From Deltaproteobacteria bacterium (GTDB lineage: Bacteria; SAR324; NAC60-12): a stretch of 42,410 bases of DNA. Positions 26,544 through 38,061 of the stretch are shown piece by piece; within the stretch, counting starts at the first letter, position 1, and every line of letters begins with the position of its first letter. Location of the stretch: assembly GCA_018645085.1 (NCBI GenBank), contig JABGPG010000164.1, positions 1-42,410 of the forward strand, in the 5' to 3' direction. The notes under the pieces were generated by a model that saw only the letters and a list, made by a program, of their open reading frames with translations, searched no databases and was not told the DNA's origin. The position numbers were made by a program, and so were the translations under genes.

Positions 26544-28925
26544 CTACAGTTCAGGTTCGCTTTCCTCTTTTTCTGTTATTTCAGTTTTAGTCTGTCCACA
26601 TCTTCCGGAATTTGACAGATCCAAAACAGGTTCTGTTCCGGTTTTGTAGTGCTCCTCTTTTATCTCTTTTGGATTATCACAGGGTATCGCACGTCTTCCG
26701 GATTTGTGAATTTTAACTGTAGTAATCCCCGGAGGTTGTTTAAATTGTTCTGTCGGCAGGTTTGCAATGGCATTTTTCATAAAATCGATCCAGATTGGCG
26801 CTGCTGCCTTTGCTCCGGTTTCAGATCTTCCCATTCTTCTTGGTTTGTCAAACCCTACATAAACACCGGTAAGCAGTTGCGGAATGTAACCAATATACCA
26901 CGCATCAACACTATCATTCGTGGTTCCAGTTTTTCCGGCAGAAGGTCGTCCAATCGCACGTGCCCGTCTTCCAGTTCCGCTCTGAACCACATCCTGTAAA
27001 ACATTGCTCAGCAGAAACGCTGTTTCTTCGGAAGTGACTTGTTTAAATTCAGGTAGACTTGACTCAAGAGTGTTTCCCGCCTGATCTTCTACACGCAGGA
27101 TATAGATGGGTTTTACCAGACGACCTTGATTCGCAAAAACTCCGTAAGCAGTTATCATTTCCTGTAAAGTTGCAGATAATGAACCGAGGCATGTGGTTAA
27201 ATTTTTCATCATGTCTGAAGTGATGCCGAAACGTCGGCTGTAGACGATGACCTGTTTTGGTTTTAATTCTTCACAAAGCCCGATAGTAGGTAAATTCAAA
27301 CTTTTCACCAAGGCAGTACGCAGTGAAACTTTACCCATTATTTTATCTCCATAATTTTTAGGAGTCCAGATCTCAGCATCTCCGGCTGTTTGCGCTCCTG
27401 TGGCATATGCCCTTGGACTGTCGATTAACGCACTGCTGAGTGTAAAACCTGCGTCCAGTGCTGCTGAGTAAACGATTGGTTTGAATGATGAACCAGGCTG
27501 TCTCTGTGCCTGTATAGCACGGTTAAACTCACTCTCTCCATAACGGTAACCACCGGACATTGATAAAACCTCTCCATTCTTTGGATCCATCGCCAACAAA
27601 GCACCATTGACAAGAGGTTCTTGATATAACTCCAGTCGGAAGGAATTATTTGTTGTATCGTAATCGGCAAGTCTTACCTGAATTTCATCGCCTGTAGAAA
27701 ATATGTCTGAAGGTTTTACTATTCTGGACGGTCTTTCATCTTTGAGGATATTTCCGTTCCTCCAGGTTTTAATGTTGTTCCATTCCAGGGTTCCGGAAGA
27801 TTCACCTATTTTTACTGAAACTTCTTTCTTACTGACTTCATTGACGGTTCCGCTGATGATATTTCCGAGAAACAACGAATCAAGTTTTACAGAATTCTTT
27901 ATGCTTGCATTGTCTCTAGAACTGCTATTATCAGGGTTTTCTTCATTTTGTTGGCCACGGTAGCCCTGCCTTTTTGTTAACTCTAAAATTCCTTTCCGCA
28001 GTGCCTCATGAGCATATGTCTGATAGTTCAGATCCATTGCTAAATAAACCTTAAGACCACCCTGATACAGAACTTTTGAACCATATTTCTTGATCAGATA
28101 ACGGCGTACATGTTCTACATAATAAGCGGTAGCTTCTGTGGTTGAATCGTGGATTCGAATTAAGCTGATCGGCATCTCGCTTGTTTTTTGCAATTCTTGC
28201 TCCGAGATGAAGCCTTCTTGACGCATTCGTCTTAAAACCACATTTCTACGCAGCAGGGCGAATTCCGGATTTATGTGCGGAGCGTAACGAGAAGGTGCAG
28301 GAAGGATACCGACTAAGAGGGCACTTTCTGCGAGATTAAGTTCGACTGCATGCTTAGCAAAATAACCCTGTGACGCGGCTTCAATGCCTTCAGCATTGCC
28401 CAAATATACTTTGTTCAGATAGAGCGTCAGGATTTCCTGTTTCGAAAATTGCATTTCCATCCTGAAGGCAAGCAACATCTCCCTTAGTTTACGGATAATC
28501 TGCTTTTCTCTGCTCAACAAAAACAGTCTCGCAGTTTGCTGAGTCAGAGTACTTGCACCTTGAACAATTCGGCCTGCTCTTAGATTTGCGAGGAAAGCTT
28601 TGGGGATTCTTAGCGGATCAATTCCGAGGTGAGAGAAAAAGCGGGAATCTTCACTGGCAACCAGTGCCTGTACGAGATGCGGTGGAAACTGTTCGTAGGG
28701 TACAACTATTCTTCTCTGGATGAAAAGTTCTTCAATCTGGTTACCTTCACGGTCATAAAGAACAGTCGGTAAAACATCATTTCTTTTGTGGAGTTCGTCC
28801 TCTAGATTTTGCGGTAAAGTTTTACTGAGTTCAAACAGAAATACACCGAGTGCAGACGCGGAAATAGTCCCTGTAATGATCACTAACCAGAATGTCCACT
28901 TGATAAACTGAGTCAGCCTTTTCAT
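26544..28925 (-). CDS. Penicillin-binding protein 1A (bifunctional transglycosylase/transpeptidase)
   Basis: 793 aa; EDSRFFSHLGIDPLRI, QGASTLTQQTARLF, RQPGSSFKPIVYSAAL, GKTGTTNDSVDAWYIGY. Confidence 0.97.
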   Translation of the reverse strand: MKRLTQFIKWTFWLVIITGTISASALGVFLFELSKTLPQNLEDELHKRNDVLPTVLYDREGNQIEELFIQRRIVVPYEQFPPHLVQALVASEDSRFFSHLGIDPLRIPKAFLANLRAGRIVQGASTLTQQTARLFLLSREKQIIRKLREMLLAFRMEMQFSKQEILTLYLNKVYLGNAEGIEAASQGYFAKHAVELNLAESALLVGILPAPSRYAPHINPEFALLRRNVVLRRMRQEGFISEQELQKTSEMPISLIRIHDSTTEATAYYVEHVRRYLIKKYGSKVLYQGGLKVYLAMDLNYQTYAHEALRKGILELTKRQGYRGQQNEENPDNSSSRDNASIKNSVKLDSLFLGNIISGTVNEVSKKEVSVKIGESSGTLEWNNIKTWRNGNILKDERPSRIVKPSDIFSTGDEIQVRLADYDTTNNSFRLELYQEPLVNGALLAMDPKNGEVLSMSGGYRYGESEFNRAIQAQRQPGSSFKPIVYSAALDAGFTLSSALIDSPRAYATGAQTAGDAEIWTPKNYGDKIMGKVSLRTALVKSLNLPTIGLCEELKPKQVIVYSRRFGITSDMMKNLTTCLGSLSATLQEMITAYGVFANQGRLVKPIYILRVEDQAGNTLESSLPEFKQVTSEETAFLLSNVLQDVVQSGTGRRARAIGRPSAGKTGTTNDSVDAWYIGYIPQLLTGVYVGFDKPRRMGRSETGAKAAAPIWIDFMKNAIANLPTEQFKQPPGITTVKIHKSGRRAIPCDNPKEIKEEHYKTGTEPVLDLSNSGRCGQTKTEITEKEESEPEL

Positions 28926-29025
28926 AGTGTGTCTGTTTTTATAATTTGGTTTTTTATTTCTGCTGCTGGTTTGCTGTATGGCTGAAGACTGCTATGCTAA
29001 ACTAAACTCATGAATACTGTTTCCA

Positions 29026-29541
29026 TCATTTGTTTTTTGCTGCTTCAAACGCTTGTTCTGCTTGTGAAATTGCCTGAGAACGAATATCTGCAGAAAAACT
29101 GTTTGTCTCAAATTGTTCCATAAAATCTGAAAAACTAGTTGCCGTAGAGTTATTAATTATTTTGAGTAATATGTTCTTCAATAACAATGCATCTTTCGCG
29201 CTGATGTCTCCCAACGCAGACTTATGTGTTGAAATCGGCGAAGTACCTTGAAAAACATCATCAGATGTATAAAATAGTTTCGTGGTTTCACAACGGCATC
29301 CAGGTTCATGGGGTAGTTCCGGTGGTTTTTTTAGCTTAAATTGCTTGCCGTAACGTATTCCGTCACCTTCAAGACATGAACGCGGTGTGTCCCAAGCTAA
29401 AAAAGTTTGCATTTCAATTGCTTCAATTGTCGTGATAAATGGATCAACTTTGTTGTTTCGACTGGCAAAAATCTGTGCCTTTTTGTTCCAGAGCCAGTAC
29501 AACAGGACCACAGAGAAAGCTGCAATGAATAGTTTTAACAT
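29026..29541 (-). CDS. Hypothetical membrane-anchored protein
   Basis: 171 aa, N-terminal TM segment, PPELPHEPGCRCE motif. Confidence 0.6.
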   Translation of the reverse strand: MLKLFIAAFSVVLLYWLWNKKAQIFASRNNKVDPFITTIEAIEMQTFLAWDTPRSCLEGDGIRYGKQFKLKKPPELPHEPGCRCETTKLFYTSDDVFQGTSPISTHKSALGDISAKDALLLKNILLKIINNSTATSFSDFMEQFETNSFSADIRSQAISQAEQAFEAAKNK

Positions 29542-29650
29542 GATTTGGAAAACTTTTGAATCAGTATTACTGTAAAAAATTGTTTAAGCTAAGACTAAAC
29601 TCTAACCTTTAAAAATATGAGATATTACGACAACTTTCAAGCCGAAGATT

Positions 29651-29995
29651 ATGCAGAAATATTTTAGGATCGCGAACAGTAGCTTAGTTTATGTGCTGAG
29701 TTTCTTAACCATTTTACTGATCTGTTCAGTGAGTGTTGTCTTTTTTGGAGAATTTGTGGAGAATGGAAAGGCCTTCGCTCAAGAAGAAGAACCGCAGAAA
29801 TGTATAAAATTAAAAGATCCCACTACTGTTTCAGAACTTCAGGAGTTGCGAGTTTGTCTTAAAAAACTAAATCGTGAAAGAAAAGATGGAAATGTAATTA
29901 AAACCATTAAAAGATCTTATGAAGGATCGCTGATTTTAATGGAAAAATTAACTATGAAGTCAGACAATAAATCTTCGAAAAAACTTCCTGAGTAA
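29651..29995 (+). CDS. Hypothetical secreted/membrane protein
   Basis: 114 aa with signal-like N-terminus and acidic/basic C-terminal part; no recognised family. Confidence 0.5.
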   Translation: MQKYFRIANSSLVYVLSFLTILLICSVSVVFFGEFVENGKAFAQEEEPQKCIKLKDPTTVSELQELRVCLKKLNRERKDGNVIKTIKRSYEGSLILMEKLTMKSDNKSSKKLPE

Positions 29996-30142
29996 TCTTG
30001 GAAAATTGTGTCTGTTGCAATTCTGTAAAAAAAGTCAAAAAACAGGTTTAGCTAATTTTCGGAGTGTAGCTCAAGAAATCATTCATCAATTTATTAAACG
30101 CTAAAATAAAAACCCGTCCCCGAATTTTCTCAGCAAATAATA

Positions 30143-30892
30143 ATGGAACGACCTTTAAAGTTTATTGTTGAAGACATTGTATTTGGACCAATACTGCTTT
30201 TAGTATTATTATCAAGTGCACTGCTGATGATGTACAGGCACAGGCAGCATTATAAACTTTCATACGGTATTTTGTTAGCCAGTTGGGTGGTCCTGTTGCT
30301 GGGAAGCAACACACTGTTTTTTCAAACGATTTATCTGCCTTTAAAATATTTGACTCCCAAGAGTGAAAAACACAACAGTGACGCGATTGTTGTCGCTTCA
30401 GCAGGAGTACACGGTTCAGGAGCGCCGACACCGGGTTCTGCTCTAAGAGCTTACGCTGCAGCTAAATTATATTTAGAAGGAGTAGCCCCGCTGGTTATCA
30501 TTACTGGTGGAGTAACCAAACCTTATCTACCACCAGTAAACATCAAAGGTATGGCCATTATTCTACAGGGAATGGGAGTTCCAGCGGATAACATCATCAT
30601 TGAAAACCGTTCTGCAGACACTTATAGAAATGGCATAGAAACGTCCAAAATATTGGACCGTTTAGAATTAAAAACTGTTCTGCTGGTTTCTCATGATTAC
30701 CATTTATTTCGACTCGTTTCTGTCTTTAAAAAATTAGGGGTTGAGGCTTTTGCATACGCTGCAAATCAGTCATATCGAAAAGAGTCCATCCCCTGGTGGC
30801 GTTACTTTGACTGGGCAAATTTTAATCGCATCCAAACTATTTCACATGAATATTTTGGATTACTTAGTTACAAATTATCAGGCTGGATATAA
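30143..30892 (+). CDS. YdcF/ElyC (DUF218) family protein
   Basis: SDAIVVASAGVHG, LVIITGGVTK, IIIENRSADTYRNGIETSKIL, VLLVSHDYHLFR. Confidence 0.9.
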   Translation: MERPLKFIVEDIVFGPILLLVLLSSALLMMYRHRQHYKLSYGILLASWVVLLLGSNTLFFQTIYLPLKYLTPKSEKHNSDAIVVASAGVHGSGAPTPGSALRAYAAAKLYLEGVAPLVIITGGVTKPYLPPVNIKGMAIILQGMGVPADNIIIENRSADTYRNGIETSKILDRLELKTVLLVSHDYHLFRLVSVFKKLGVEAFAYAANQSYRKESIPWWRYFDWANFNRIQTISHEYFGLLSYKLSGWI

Positions 30893-30916
30893 GCCCTCAA
30901 TTTTAATAGCAATACT

Positions 30917-33900
30917 ATGCCCAAGCGCACAGACATAAAAACTGTTTTACTAATAGGATCAGGTCCAATCGTGATTGGACAAGCCTGCGAATTTGACTAC
31001 AGCGGAACACAGGCTTGCAAAGCTCTCAAGGAAGAGGGTTACCGGGTTGTTTTAATCAACAGTAATCCTGCCACTATCATGACCGATCCCGGACTGGTGG
31101 ACGCAACATACATTGAACCAATTACCATTAGTGCACTCGAAGCAATCATTGAGCAGGAGAACCCAGATGTGATTTTGCCCACCATGGGCGGGCAGACTGC
31201 GCTAAATATGGCGATTAAACTTCATGAACACGGAGTATTGGAAAAATATGGTGTGGAACTTATTGGTGCATCCATTGAGGCAATAAATAAGGCAGAAAAT
31301 CGGGAGTTGTTCAGGCAGGCAATGAATAAGATTGGTGTTGGCATGCCAAACAGTAGCATTGTTCATTCGCTTGAAGAAGTAAAAATTCTGACAGAAACTC
31401 ACCCATTTCCTTTCATTATCAGACCGTCTTTTACTTTAGGTGGTGCCGGCGGAGGTATTGCTCATACATATGATGAATTAGCCCGTATCGTTTCCAACGG
31501 TCTGGCAGTTTCACCAACTAATGAAGTATTAGTTGAACAGTCAATTATCGGCTGGAAGGAATATGAACTGGAGGTTATGCGTGATCATAAAGATAACGTG
31601 GTCATTATTTGTTCGATTGAAAACCTTGATCCGATGGGGGTACACACCGGAGACAGCATTACTGTCGCCCCTGCACAGACACTGACAGATTGGGAATATC
31701 AAAATCTGCGGGATATGTCGATCAAAATTATACGGGAAATTGGCGTTGATACAGGGGGTTCGAATGTGCAATTCGCTGTGAATCCGGTTGACGGTGAAAT
31801 CCTTGTGATAGAAATGAATCCCAGAGTTTCACGCAGTTCCGCCCTTGCCTCTAAAGCCACCGGATTCCCAATTGCAAAAATTGCAGCCAAATTGGCAATT
31901 GGTTATACTCTAGACGAAATTCCAAACGATATTACAAAAAAAACGCCGGCCTCTTTTGAGCCTTCAATTGATTATGTAGTGACAAAAATCCCCAGGTTTG
32001 CCTTTGAAAAATTTTCCATGACTGATGACCGTCTCGGTACTCAGATGCAGTCAGTTGGCGAAATAATGGCGATTGGACGCACCTTCAGGGAATCTTTTCA
32101 AAAAGCTTTACGCTCGATGGAAACCGGACATACAGGACTCGATTCTCCAGATTATGCTGATGATTATAAAACTGCAGAAGAAATTTTGGAAGAGCAGCTT
32201 CAAACTGTAGGCAGCACACGTATTTGGTACGTTGCTGACGCAATGAGGCAGGGCTGGACAGACGAGGCGCTTTTTAAACAGACAGGAATTGACCCTTGGT
32301 TTTTATGGCAAATCCGGAGTTTAGTAGAGGAAGAACAGCTTATACTGAAAACAGAGTTAGCAGAAATCTCACCAGTTAAATTAAGGAGCTGGAAGAGGCT
32401 CGGATTTTCTGATCTACGTATTGCAGAATTACTTAATGTTAGGGAAAGTCGGATTCATAATATGCGTTATGAATGGAATATACTACCGGTTTTCAAACAA
32501 GTTGATACGTGCGCGGCTGAATTTGCCTCAGAAACGCCTTACTATTATTCTACCTACGGTGAGGAAAATGAGTCGCTTCCTACAGAAAAAGCAAAAGTAC
32601 TCATTTTAGGTTCAGGACCGAATCGTATTGGTCAGGGAATTGAGTTTGATTATTGTTGTGTGCATGCATCCTGGGCTGTACGTGAAATTGGTTATGAATC
32701 TATTATGCTCAACTGTAATCCGGAAACTGTGAGTACTGATTATGATACTTCCGATCGTCTATATTTTGAACCGATTACCTTTGAAGATGTAATGCATGTG
32801 ATCGAGCTAGAACGGCCGATTGGGGTGATTGTACAACTCGGTGGGCAAACTCCGCTTAAACTGGCACAACAACTCAATGACGCTGGCGTAAAGCTGCTCG
32901 GAACTCCTTTTGAAAGTATTGACCGAGCTGAAGATAGAGAGAAGTTTGCTGAGATGTTGAAGAAACTGAAACTGAAACAGCCCAGAAATGGAATGGCTCG
33001 TTCATTGAGTGATGCAGAAAAAATTGCGGAAAAAATAGGATATCCAATCCTGGTACGCCCCTCTTATGTCCTGGGAGGTAGAGCTATGATGGTTGCAGAT
33101 ACAAAAAAGCAGCTGGCAGAATATTTCAAAGAAGCGATACAGGTTTCACCGGAGCATCCCGTTTTGATAGACCAGTTTTTGCAGGGTGCAGTAGAAATTG
33201 ATATGGATCTGCTGGGTGACGGGATAAACTCAGAATTGGGCGGTATCCTGGAGCATGTAGAACGCGCAGGTATTCACTCAGGAGACAGCGCCTGTATCTT
33301 GCCTCCGCAAAATTTAACGTCATCTGTCTTACGCAGATTAGAAGAACAGGGAAAAGCCCTGGCTAAAGAACTCAGCGTGAAAGGATTAATGAACATCCAA
33401 TTTGCAGTTAAAGATGATGAAATATTTCTAATTGAAGTTAATCCACGTGCTTCAAGGACAGTTCCGTTTGTCAGTAAAGCCATCGGTCACCCGCTGGCGA
33501 AGTATGCAACCTGGCTGATGCTCGGACTAAAATTGAGTGAAATTGGTTTTAGCTACGAGGCACCTAAAACCGTTTCGGTCAAGGAAACGGTTTTTCCTTT
33601 CGTTAGTTTTTCCGGTGCTGATACAGAACTAGGTCCGGAAATGAAATCAACTGGTGAAGTAATGGGACGCGGAAATAGCCTTGAAGAAGCTTTTATAAAA
33701 TCTCAGGTTGCGGCTTATCAGTCGGAAATAAAGGAAGGTTACGTTTTTATTGGTGTGACTGATCAGGATAAGCAGGAGATGATTCCTGCGGCATTCGAAT
33801 TTCAACAGGCTGGTCGTAAAATATTAGCAACTGCAGGAACTTTTGATGTGCTGAAAAAAGCCGGTGTCGCAAATATTAAAAAAACAAGTCTGGATCGCAA

Positions 33901-34144
33901 AACAGCGGGGAATATTTTTGAATACCTTGAGCGTGACGAGGTGGCGCTGATTGTAAACACAACACGTTCAAGAAAACGTTCAATAGATGCTTCACATATT
34001 CGGAGAGTTGCCCTTTTACATAATTTGCCTTATTTCACAACTGTGGAAGGAACTCTGAATTTAGCGCGAGCCTTAGTTGCAACTGATTCCGGAAAAAATC
34101 TCAGCTATCAGCCACTACCGTTACCGCAGAAAATTGCTTCCTGA
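30917..34144 (+). CDS. carB: Carbamoyl-phosphate synthase large subunit
   Basis: 1075 aa; [37 protein letters not shown]; two ATP-grasp halves; [33 protein letters not shown]. Confidence 0.98.
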   Translation: MPKRTDIKTVLLIGSGPIVIGQACEFDYSGTQACKALKEEGYRVVLINSNPATIMTDPGLVDATYIEPITISALEAIIEQENPDVILPTMGGQTALNMAIKLHEHGVLEKYGVELIGASIEAINKAENRELFRQAMNKIGVGMPNSSIVHSLEEVKILTETHPFPFIIRPSFTLGGAGGGIAHTYDELARIVSNGLAVSPTNEVLVEQSIIGWKEYELEVMRDHKDNVVIICSIENLDPMGVHTGDSITVAPAQTLTDWEYQNLRDMSIKIIREIGVDTGGSNVQFAVNPVDGEILVIEMNPRVSRSSALASKATGFPIAKIAAKLAIGYTLDEIPNDITKKTPASFEPSIDYVVTKIPRFAFEKFSMTDDRLGTQMQSVGEIMAIGRTFRESFQKALRSMETGHTGLDSPDYADDYKTAEEILEEQLQTVGSTRIWYVADAMRQGWTDEALFKQTGIDPWFLWQIRSLVEEEQLILKTELAEISPVKLRSWKRLGFSDLRIAELLNVRESRIHNMRYEWNILPVFKQVDTCAAEFASETPYYYSTYGEENESLPTEKAKVLILGSGPNRIGQGIEFDYCCVHASWAVREIGYESIMLNCNPETVSTDYDTSDRLYFEPITFEDVMHVIELERPIGVIVQLGGQTPLKLAQQLNDAGVKLLGTPFESIDRAEDREKFAEMLKKLKLKQPRNGMARSLSDAEKIAEKIGYPILVRPSYVLGGRAMMVADTKKQLAEYFKEAIQVSPEHPVLIDQFLQGAVEIDMDLLGDGINSELGGILEHVERAGIHSGDSACILPPQNLTSSVLRRLEEQGKALAKELSVKGLMNIQFAVKDDEIFLIEVNPRASRTVPFVSKAIGHPLAKYATWLMLGLKLSEIGFSYEAPKTVSVKETVFPFVSFSGADTELGPEMKSTGEVMGRGNSLEEAFIKSQVAAYQSEIKEGYVFIGVTDQDKQEMIPAAFEFQQAGRKILATAGTFDVLKKAGVANIKKTSLDRKTAGNIFEYLERDEVALIVNTTRSRKRSIDASHIRRVALLHNLPYFTTVEGTLNLARALVATDSGKNLSYQPLPLPQKIAS

Positions 34145-34153
34145 TTCCGTTGT

Positions 34154-34423
34154 TCAGTCTTTAGTATTGCCGGATTTTTTCTGCCATTCCAGATAACCAC
34201 GCTGAAGAAATATTTTCTGTTGTTGATAATCAGTTTTTGACATCCTTCCTAAAGCAAGATCATCTTCTAAGTCGCTAAGTGCAGAGAGCCAGGAATCCGC
34301 TTGACTAAAATCAAGCTCAGCTGTTCCGGGGAGTTCATAGCTCTGCAGTTTAGTTCTAAAAAGAGGATAAGCTATTGCACCGACTGATCCTGCGATAATT
34401 AATAAGATAAAGGTCCAAATCAT
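34154..34423 (-). CDS. Small membrane protein resembling the CcmI N-terminal domain
   Basis: 89 aa; N-terminal TM, then LSDLEDDLALGRMSKTDYQQQKIFLQRGYLEW. Confidence 0.5.
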   Translation of the reverse strand: MIWTFILLIIAGSVGAIAYPLFRTKLQSYELPGTAELDFSQADSWLSALSDLEDDLALGRMSKTDYQQQKIFLQRGYLEWQKKSGNTKD

Positions 34424-34583
34424 CTACTTGCCGTTTCCTAAATTTAAAAGCATAATTCATTAATAAAATAAGTTGTTTTGCTGATGCGCAAAGAGGCTGT
34501 GAAGTTGATAATTTTTTGAAGAATGACGTAGTGCATCATTTAAGCAGCAGTTCAATCCATTAGCGACAGTCAGAACATTCTAC

Positions 34584-35036
34584 TTATGCAGCATTAGGAA
34601 TTGAAAATTTGCTCACCGGCAGAACTGACTCCAGATATTCCAGGATCTCTGCACGATTCATCAATTCTTCGAAACGTTTTGTCTGCTTTTCCAAATACCA
34701 GTATCCCACCAAACATTCAAATCCGGTAGCTGCGCGGTAATCTTTAATAGCTGCATGTTTGGGCGCAGAAATGGTTTTGCTGTTGCGTCCCTGTCGGTAT
34801 ATATTTTCTTCTTCAATATTCAGGAGGGGATGAATCAGTTGCGCGAGTTGTGACTGTGTTTGACAGCGTACCCATTGCACAACGTGGAGGTGAACCTGTC
34901 TGCGGTTTTTTAAACGCTGCAAAATCTTCTGTCTGCACCATAATTCGAAAAATGCGTCACCTAAATATGCCAGAGAAAAAGACGAATGCTCATTCAGCGG
35001 AATTGTAAGTGTTGCCTCAAATTGTGTGTTGTTCAC
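34584..35036 (-). CDS. mrnC: Mini-ribonuclease III (RNase III domain lacking dsRBD)
   Basis: SLAYLGDAFFELWCRQKIL, IYRQGRNSKTISAPKHAAIKDYRAATGFECLVGYWYLEK. Starts with GTG overlapping the upstream stop. Confidence 0.88.
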   Translation of the reverse strand: MNNTQFEATLTIPLNEHSSFSLAYLGDAFFELWCRQKILQRLKNRRQVHLHVVQWVRCQTQSQLAQLIHPLLNIEEENIYRQGRNSKTISAPKHAAIKDYRAATGFECLVGYWYLEKQTKRFEELMNRAEILEYLESVLPVSKFSIPNAA

Positions 35037-35479
35037 CAGTTGCTGTCTTGCTTGCAGATGATCTTATTATCACGTATGCGAAATTCTCCTTCGTCCACAG
35101 TACGTTTGTCAAGTATCTTGTTATCACCTTCCTTGAGTGAAACTCCGAAACTACCGTCAGTACGTAAAACAATTTCTGCACCAGGTTTTGCGTAAAAAAT
35201 TTCGATGCCCCTATCAACAACTCTCTGCTTGTTAATATTTTCCGGAATTGTGGTTGTCGCTGTTTTGGACAAGCGTACGGATCGATCTTCACCTTCACCT
35301 GTTGATTCAGAATTAAGTTTGTACTCAGTAGCGATCTTGTGTACCATCCGTCTGCGGTATGAATTCATTGGATCCATCTGCAGATGCGCATCATCAGACT
35401 GGATGTAACGCACTATTGCCGCGTTTATCTCTGTCATCAGTTCCTGATCCGAACTGCTTAATTCCATATCATCAATCAT
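35033..35479 (-). CDS. R3H domain-containing protein
   Basis: MDPMNSYRRRMVHKIATEYKLNSESTGEGEDRSVRLSK fits an R3H domain (RxxxH); C-terminal beta-rich extension. Confidence 0.75.
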   Translation of the reverse strand: MIDDMELSSSDQELMTEINAAIVRYIQSDDAHLQMDPMNSYRRRMVHKIATEYKLNSESTGEGEDRSVRLSKTATTTIPENINKQRVVDRGIEIFYAKPGAEIVLRTDGSFGVSLKEGDNKILDKRTVDEGEFRIRDNKIICKQDSNW

Positions 35480-35504
35480 ATTTTTCGTTTTTAAGCTAAT
35501 TATA

Positions 35505-35535
35505 CAACATTGACGGAATCCTCACCGTCAAGTTG
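35505..35535 (-). terminator. Terminator-like hairpin downstream of lon
   Basis: Minus strand CAACTTGACGG-TGAGGATT-CCGTCA(A)TGTTG; 11 paired positions with one bulge, moderately T-rich tail. Confidence 0.5.
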
Positions 35536-35598
35536 TTTCAAGTTGTCAGTTAATTTCTGTTGTAAATTGTACTCAGTCTTTAGTCGCAGATTTTATGC

Positions 35599-38061
35599 TT
35601 AGGCATCATAAGTTCGTGGTGATTCAGGAACATTTGATTGAGGAAGAATAGCAACTTCCGGACTTTCCGTTGCAGTTGTTTCTGCAGGTTCGTCTTCTGA
35701 CTCTATGACTGGAGTCGGCAGTTGAGTCAGAGCAACTTTCAGGACTTCTTCAATTGATTTTACAGGATGTACTGTTAAACCTTTTAGGATTTCATCCGGG
35801 ACTTCGCTGAGGTTTTTTTCGTTATTCTGCGGAATCATGACTGTGGAGATGATACCACGTTTTGCCGCAAGGAGTTTTTCTTTCAAACCGCCAATCGCGA
35901 GGACTTTTCCGCGTAGTGTGATTTCTCCGGTCATTGCTACATCCCTGCGGACAGGAATGGAAGTAAACGCGCTGACTAATGAAGTGGCAATGGTTACTCC
36001 TGCAGAAGGTCCATCCTTCGGAACTGCACCTGCAGGTACGTGAATGTGAATATCGGTTTTTTCGAAAACTGAAGAATAAATTCCCAGCTGATTTGCGTTT
36101 TTACGTACATAACTCAGGGCGGCCTGTGCAGATTCTTTCATGACATCACCGAGTTTTCCCGTCAGCTGCAATTTGCCTGTACCCTTCATGATATTCACTT
36201 CAGTCACTAAAAGCTCACCTCCGGCCTGTGTCCAGGCTAATCCGCATGTAGTGCCGATTTCATTTTGTTCTTCTGCTTTACCGTGTTTGTAACGCTGTAC
36301 GCCTAGAAATTTCTGCACACGATTTTGAGTTACAACGACTTTATTGAGATTTGTTTTCTTTACTAACTGGGTTGCAACTTTACGGCATGCTTTTGCGATT
36401 TCACGTTCAAGATTACGTACTCCTGCTTCTCTGGTATAACCACGGATAATATTCAAAATCGCTTTATGCTGGAACTGGATTTGTTTTGAAGTCAGACCAT
36501 TTTCTGTAATTTGTTTAGGCAGCAGATGTTCACGTGCGATGTGTTCTTTTTCCAGTTCCGTGTAACCGGAAAGACGGATAATTTCCATCCGGTCTTTAAG
36601 CGCAGGCGGGATATTCTGCTGAACATTGGCTGTACAGAAAAATAAGACATCCGAAATATCAAACTCTACTTCAAGATAGTGATCCATGAAAGTATGGTTC
36701 TGTTCAGGGTCAAGTACCTCTAGTAAAGCTGCGGCAGGATCACCCATCACACCGTATGACATTTTGTCGATTTCATCGAAAAGCAACAGCGGATTTTTGT
36801 GTTTTACTTTTCTTAAAGATTGAATCACTTTTCCAGGCATTGCGCCGATATATGTCCGGCGGTGTCCTCTGATTTCTGCCTCGTCACGTACTCCACCAAG
36901 ACTCACATGCGCAAATTTTCTACCTAATGCTTCTGCAACAGAACGTGCCAGAGATGTTTTTCCAACTCCGGGAGGTCCAACAAGACAAATAATAGGTCCT
37001 TTCATTTTGCCTACCTGCTGAGCCACAGCAAGGTATTCAATAATACGTTCTTTGACTTTCTCTAATCCGTAATGCCGTGCGTCGAGTACTTTTTCTGCTT
37101 TTTCGAGGTCAAAATTATCTTCCGTTATTTCTGTCCATGGCATGCTCAGCAGCCAGTCTATGTAATTCCTGACAACATTTGCTTCCGAAGACATGGAAGG
37201 CATCATCTTCAGTTTCTGTAGTTCCTTTTCCGCCATCTCCCTGGCTTCTACAGAAAGTTCCATTTTCTCAATTTTCTTCGCGTACTCCTCCATTTCCGCT
37301 TTGCCGTCTTCACCTTGCCCTAATTCTTTCTGGATGGCTTTGACCTGCTCATTGAGGTAGTATTCTTTTTGTGTACGGCCTATCTGTCCCTGTACACGCT
37401 CCTTTAGTTTACGCTCTACTTTTTTAAATTCCTTTTCTTCAAGCATTCTTCCATAAACAATTTCCAGTCGTTTTTTTGGATCATTGTTTTCCAGCAAAGC
37501 CTGCTTTTTCTGTAAATCCATGTTCAGCAGAGGAGCAATTCGGTCTGCCAGAATGTGCGGATCTTCTGAATCAATGGACAACTTTTCGATACCTTCTGTA
37601 CGACGTTTCACATCCTTAAGATAACGTTTGAATTCAGCACGTACATTCTTGCTGAGGGCATGCAGTTCAGGTGCATCAGAAGTTTCTTCGGGGATTGGTT
37701 CTACAATTGCGGCAAAATGTGGTTCGTCCATATGAGCTTCAATCAGACGGCCTCTGGATTTTGCCTCAAAGAGGGCTTTTATCGTACCATTATGGAGACG
37801 CATGATCTGCAAAACCTTGCCTATTGTTCCTACACGAAACAAGTCTTTTGCCTCAGGTTCTTCAATCAGAGGGTCTTCTTGAGCAACGACAAATATTTGA
37901 CGGTCACCTTCAAGGGCTTTTTCGAGAGATGCAATAGAGAGAGAACGGCCGATGAAAAAAGGCGCTGTCATCTGAGGAAAGACCACGATATCACGCATTG
38001 GCAGCATAGGCAGCGCAATTTGATTTGGTCCAGTAGATTTTTCCTGGGCTCCGCCGGGCAT
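35599..38061 (-). CDS. lon: ATP-dependent Lon protease
   Basis: 820 aa; GPPGVGKTSLARSVAEALGRKF, HVPAGAVPKDGPSAGVTIATSLVSAF, GEITLRGKVLAIGGLKEKLLAAKR. Confidence 0.98.
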   Translation of the reverse strand: MPGGAQEKSTGPNQIALPMLPMRDIVVFPQMTAPFFIGRSLSIASLEKALEGDRQIFVVAQEDPLIEEPEAKDLFRVGTIGKVLQIMRLHNGTIKALFEAKSRGRLIEAHMDEPHFAAIVEPIPEETSDAPELHALSKNVRAEFKRYLKDVKRRTEGIEKLSIDSEDPHILADRIAPLLNMDLQKKQALLENNDPKKRLEIVYGRMLEEKEFKKVERKLKERVQGQIGRTQKEYYLNEQVKAIQKELGQGEDGKAEMEEYAKKIEKMELSVEAREMAEKELQKLKMMPSMSSEANVVRNYIDWLLSMPWTEITEDNFDLEKAEKVLDARHYGLEKVKERIIEYLAVAQQVGKMKGPIICLVGPPGVGKTSLARSVAEALGRKFAHVSLGGVRDEAEIRGHRRTYIGAMPGKVIQSLRKVKHKNPLLLFDEIDKMSYGVMGDPAAALLEVLDPEQNHTFMDHYLEVEFDISDVLFFCTANVQQNIPPALKDRMEIIRLSGYTELEKEHIAREHLLPKQITENGLTSKQIQFQHKAILNIIRGYTREAGVRNLEREIAKACRKVATQLVKKTNLNKVVVTQNRVQKFLGVQRYKHGKAEEQNEIGTTCGLAWTQAGGELLVTEVNIMKGTGKLQLTGKLGDVMKESAQAALSYVRKNANQLGIYSSVFEKTDIHIHVPAGAVPKDGPSAGVTIATSLVSAFTSIPVRRDVAMTGEITLRGKVLAIGGLKEKLLAAKRGIISTVMIPQNNEKNLSEVPDEILKGLTVHPVKSIEEVLKVALTQLPTPVIESEDEPAETTATESPEVAILPQSNVPESPRTYDA

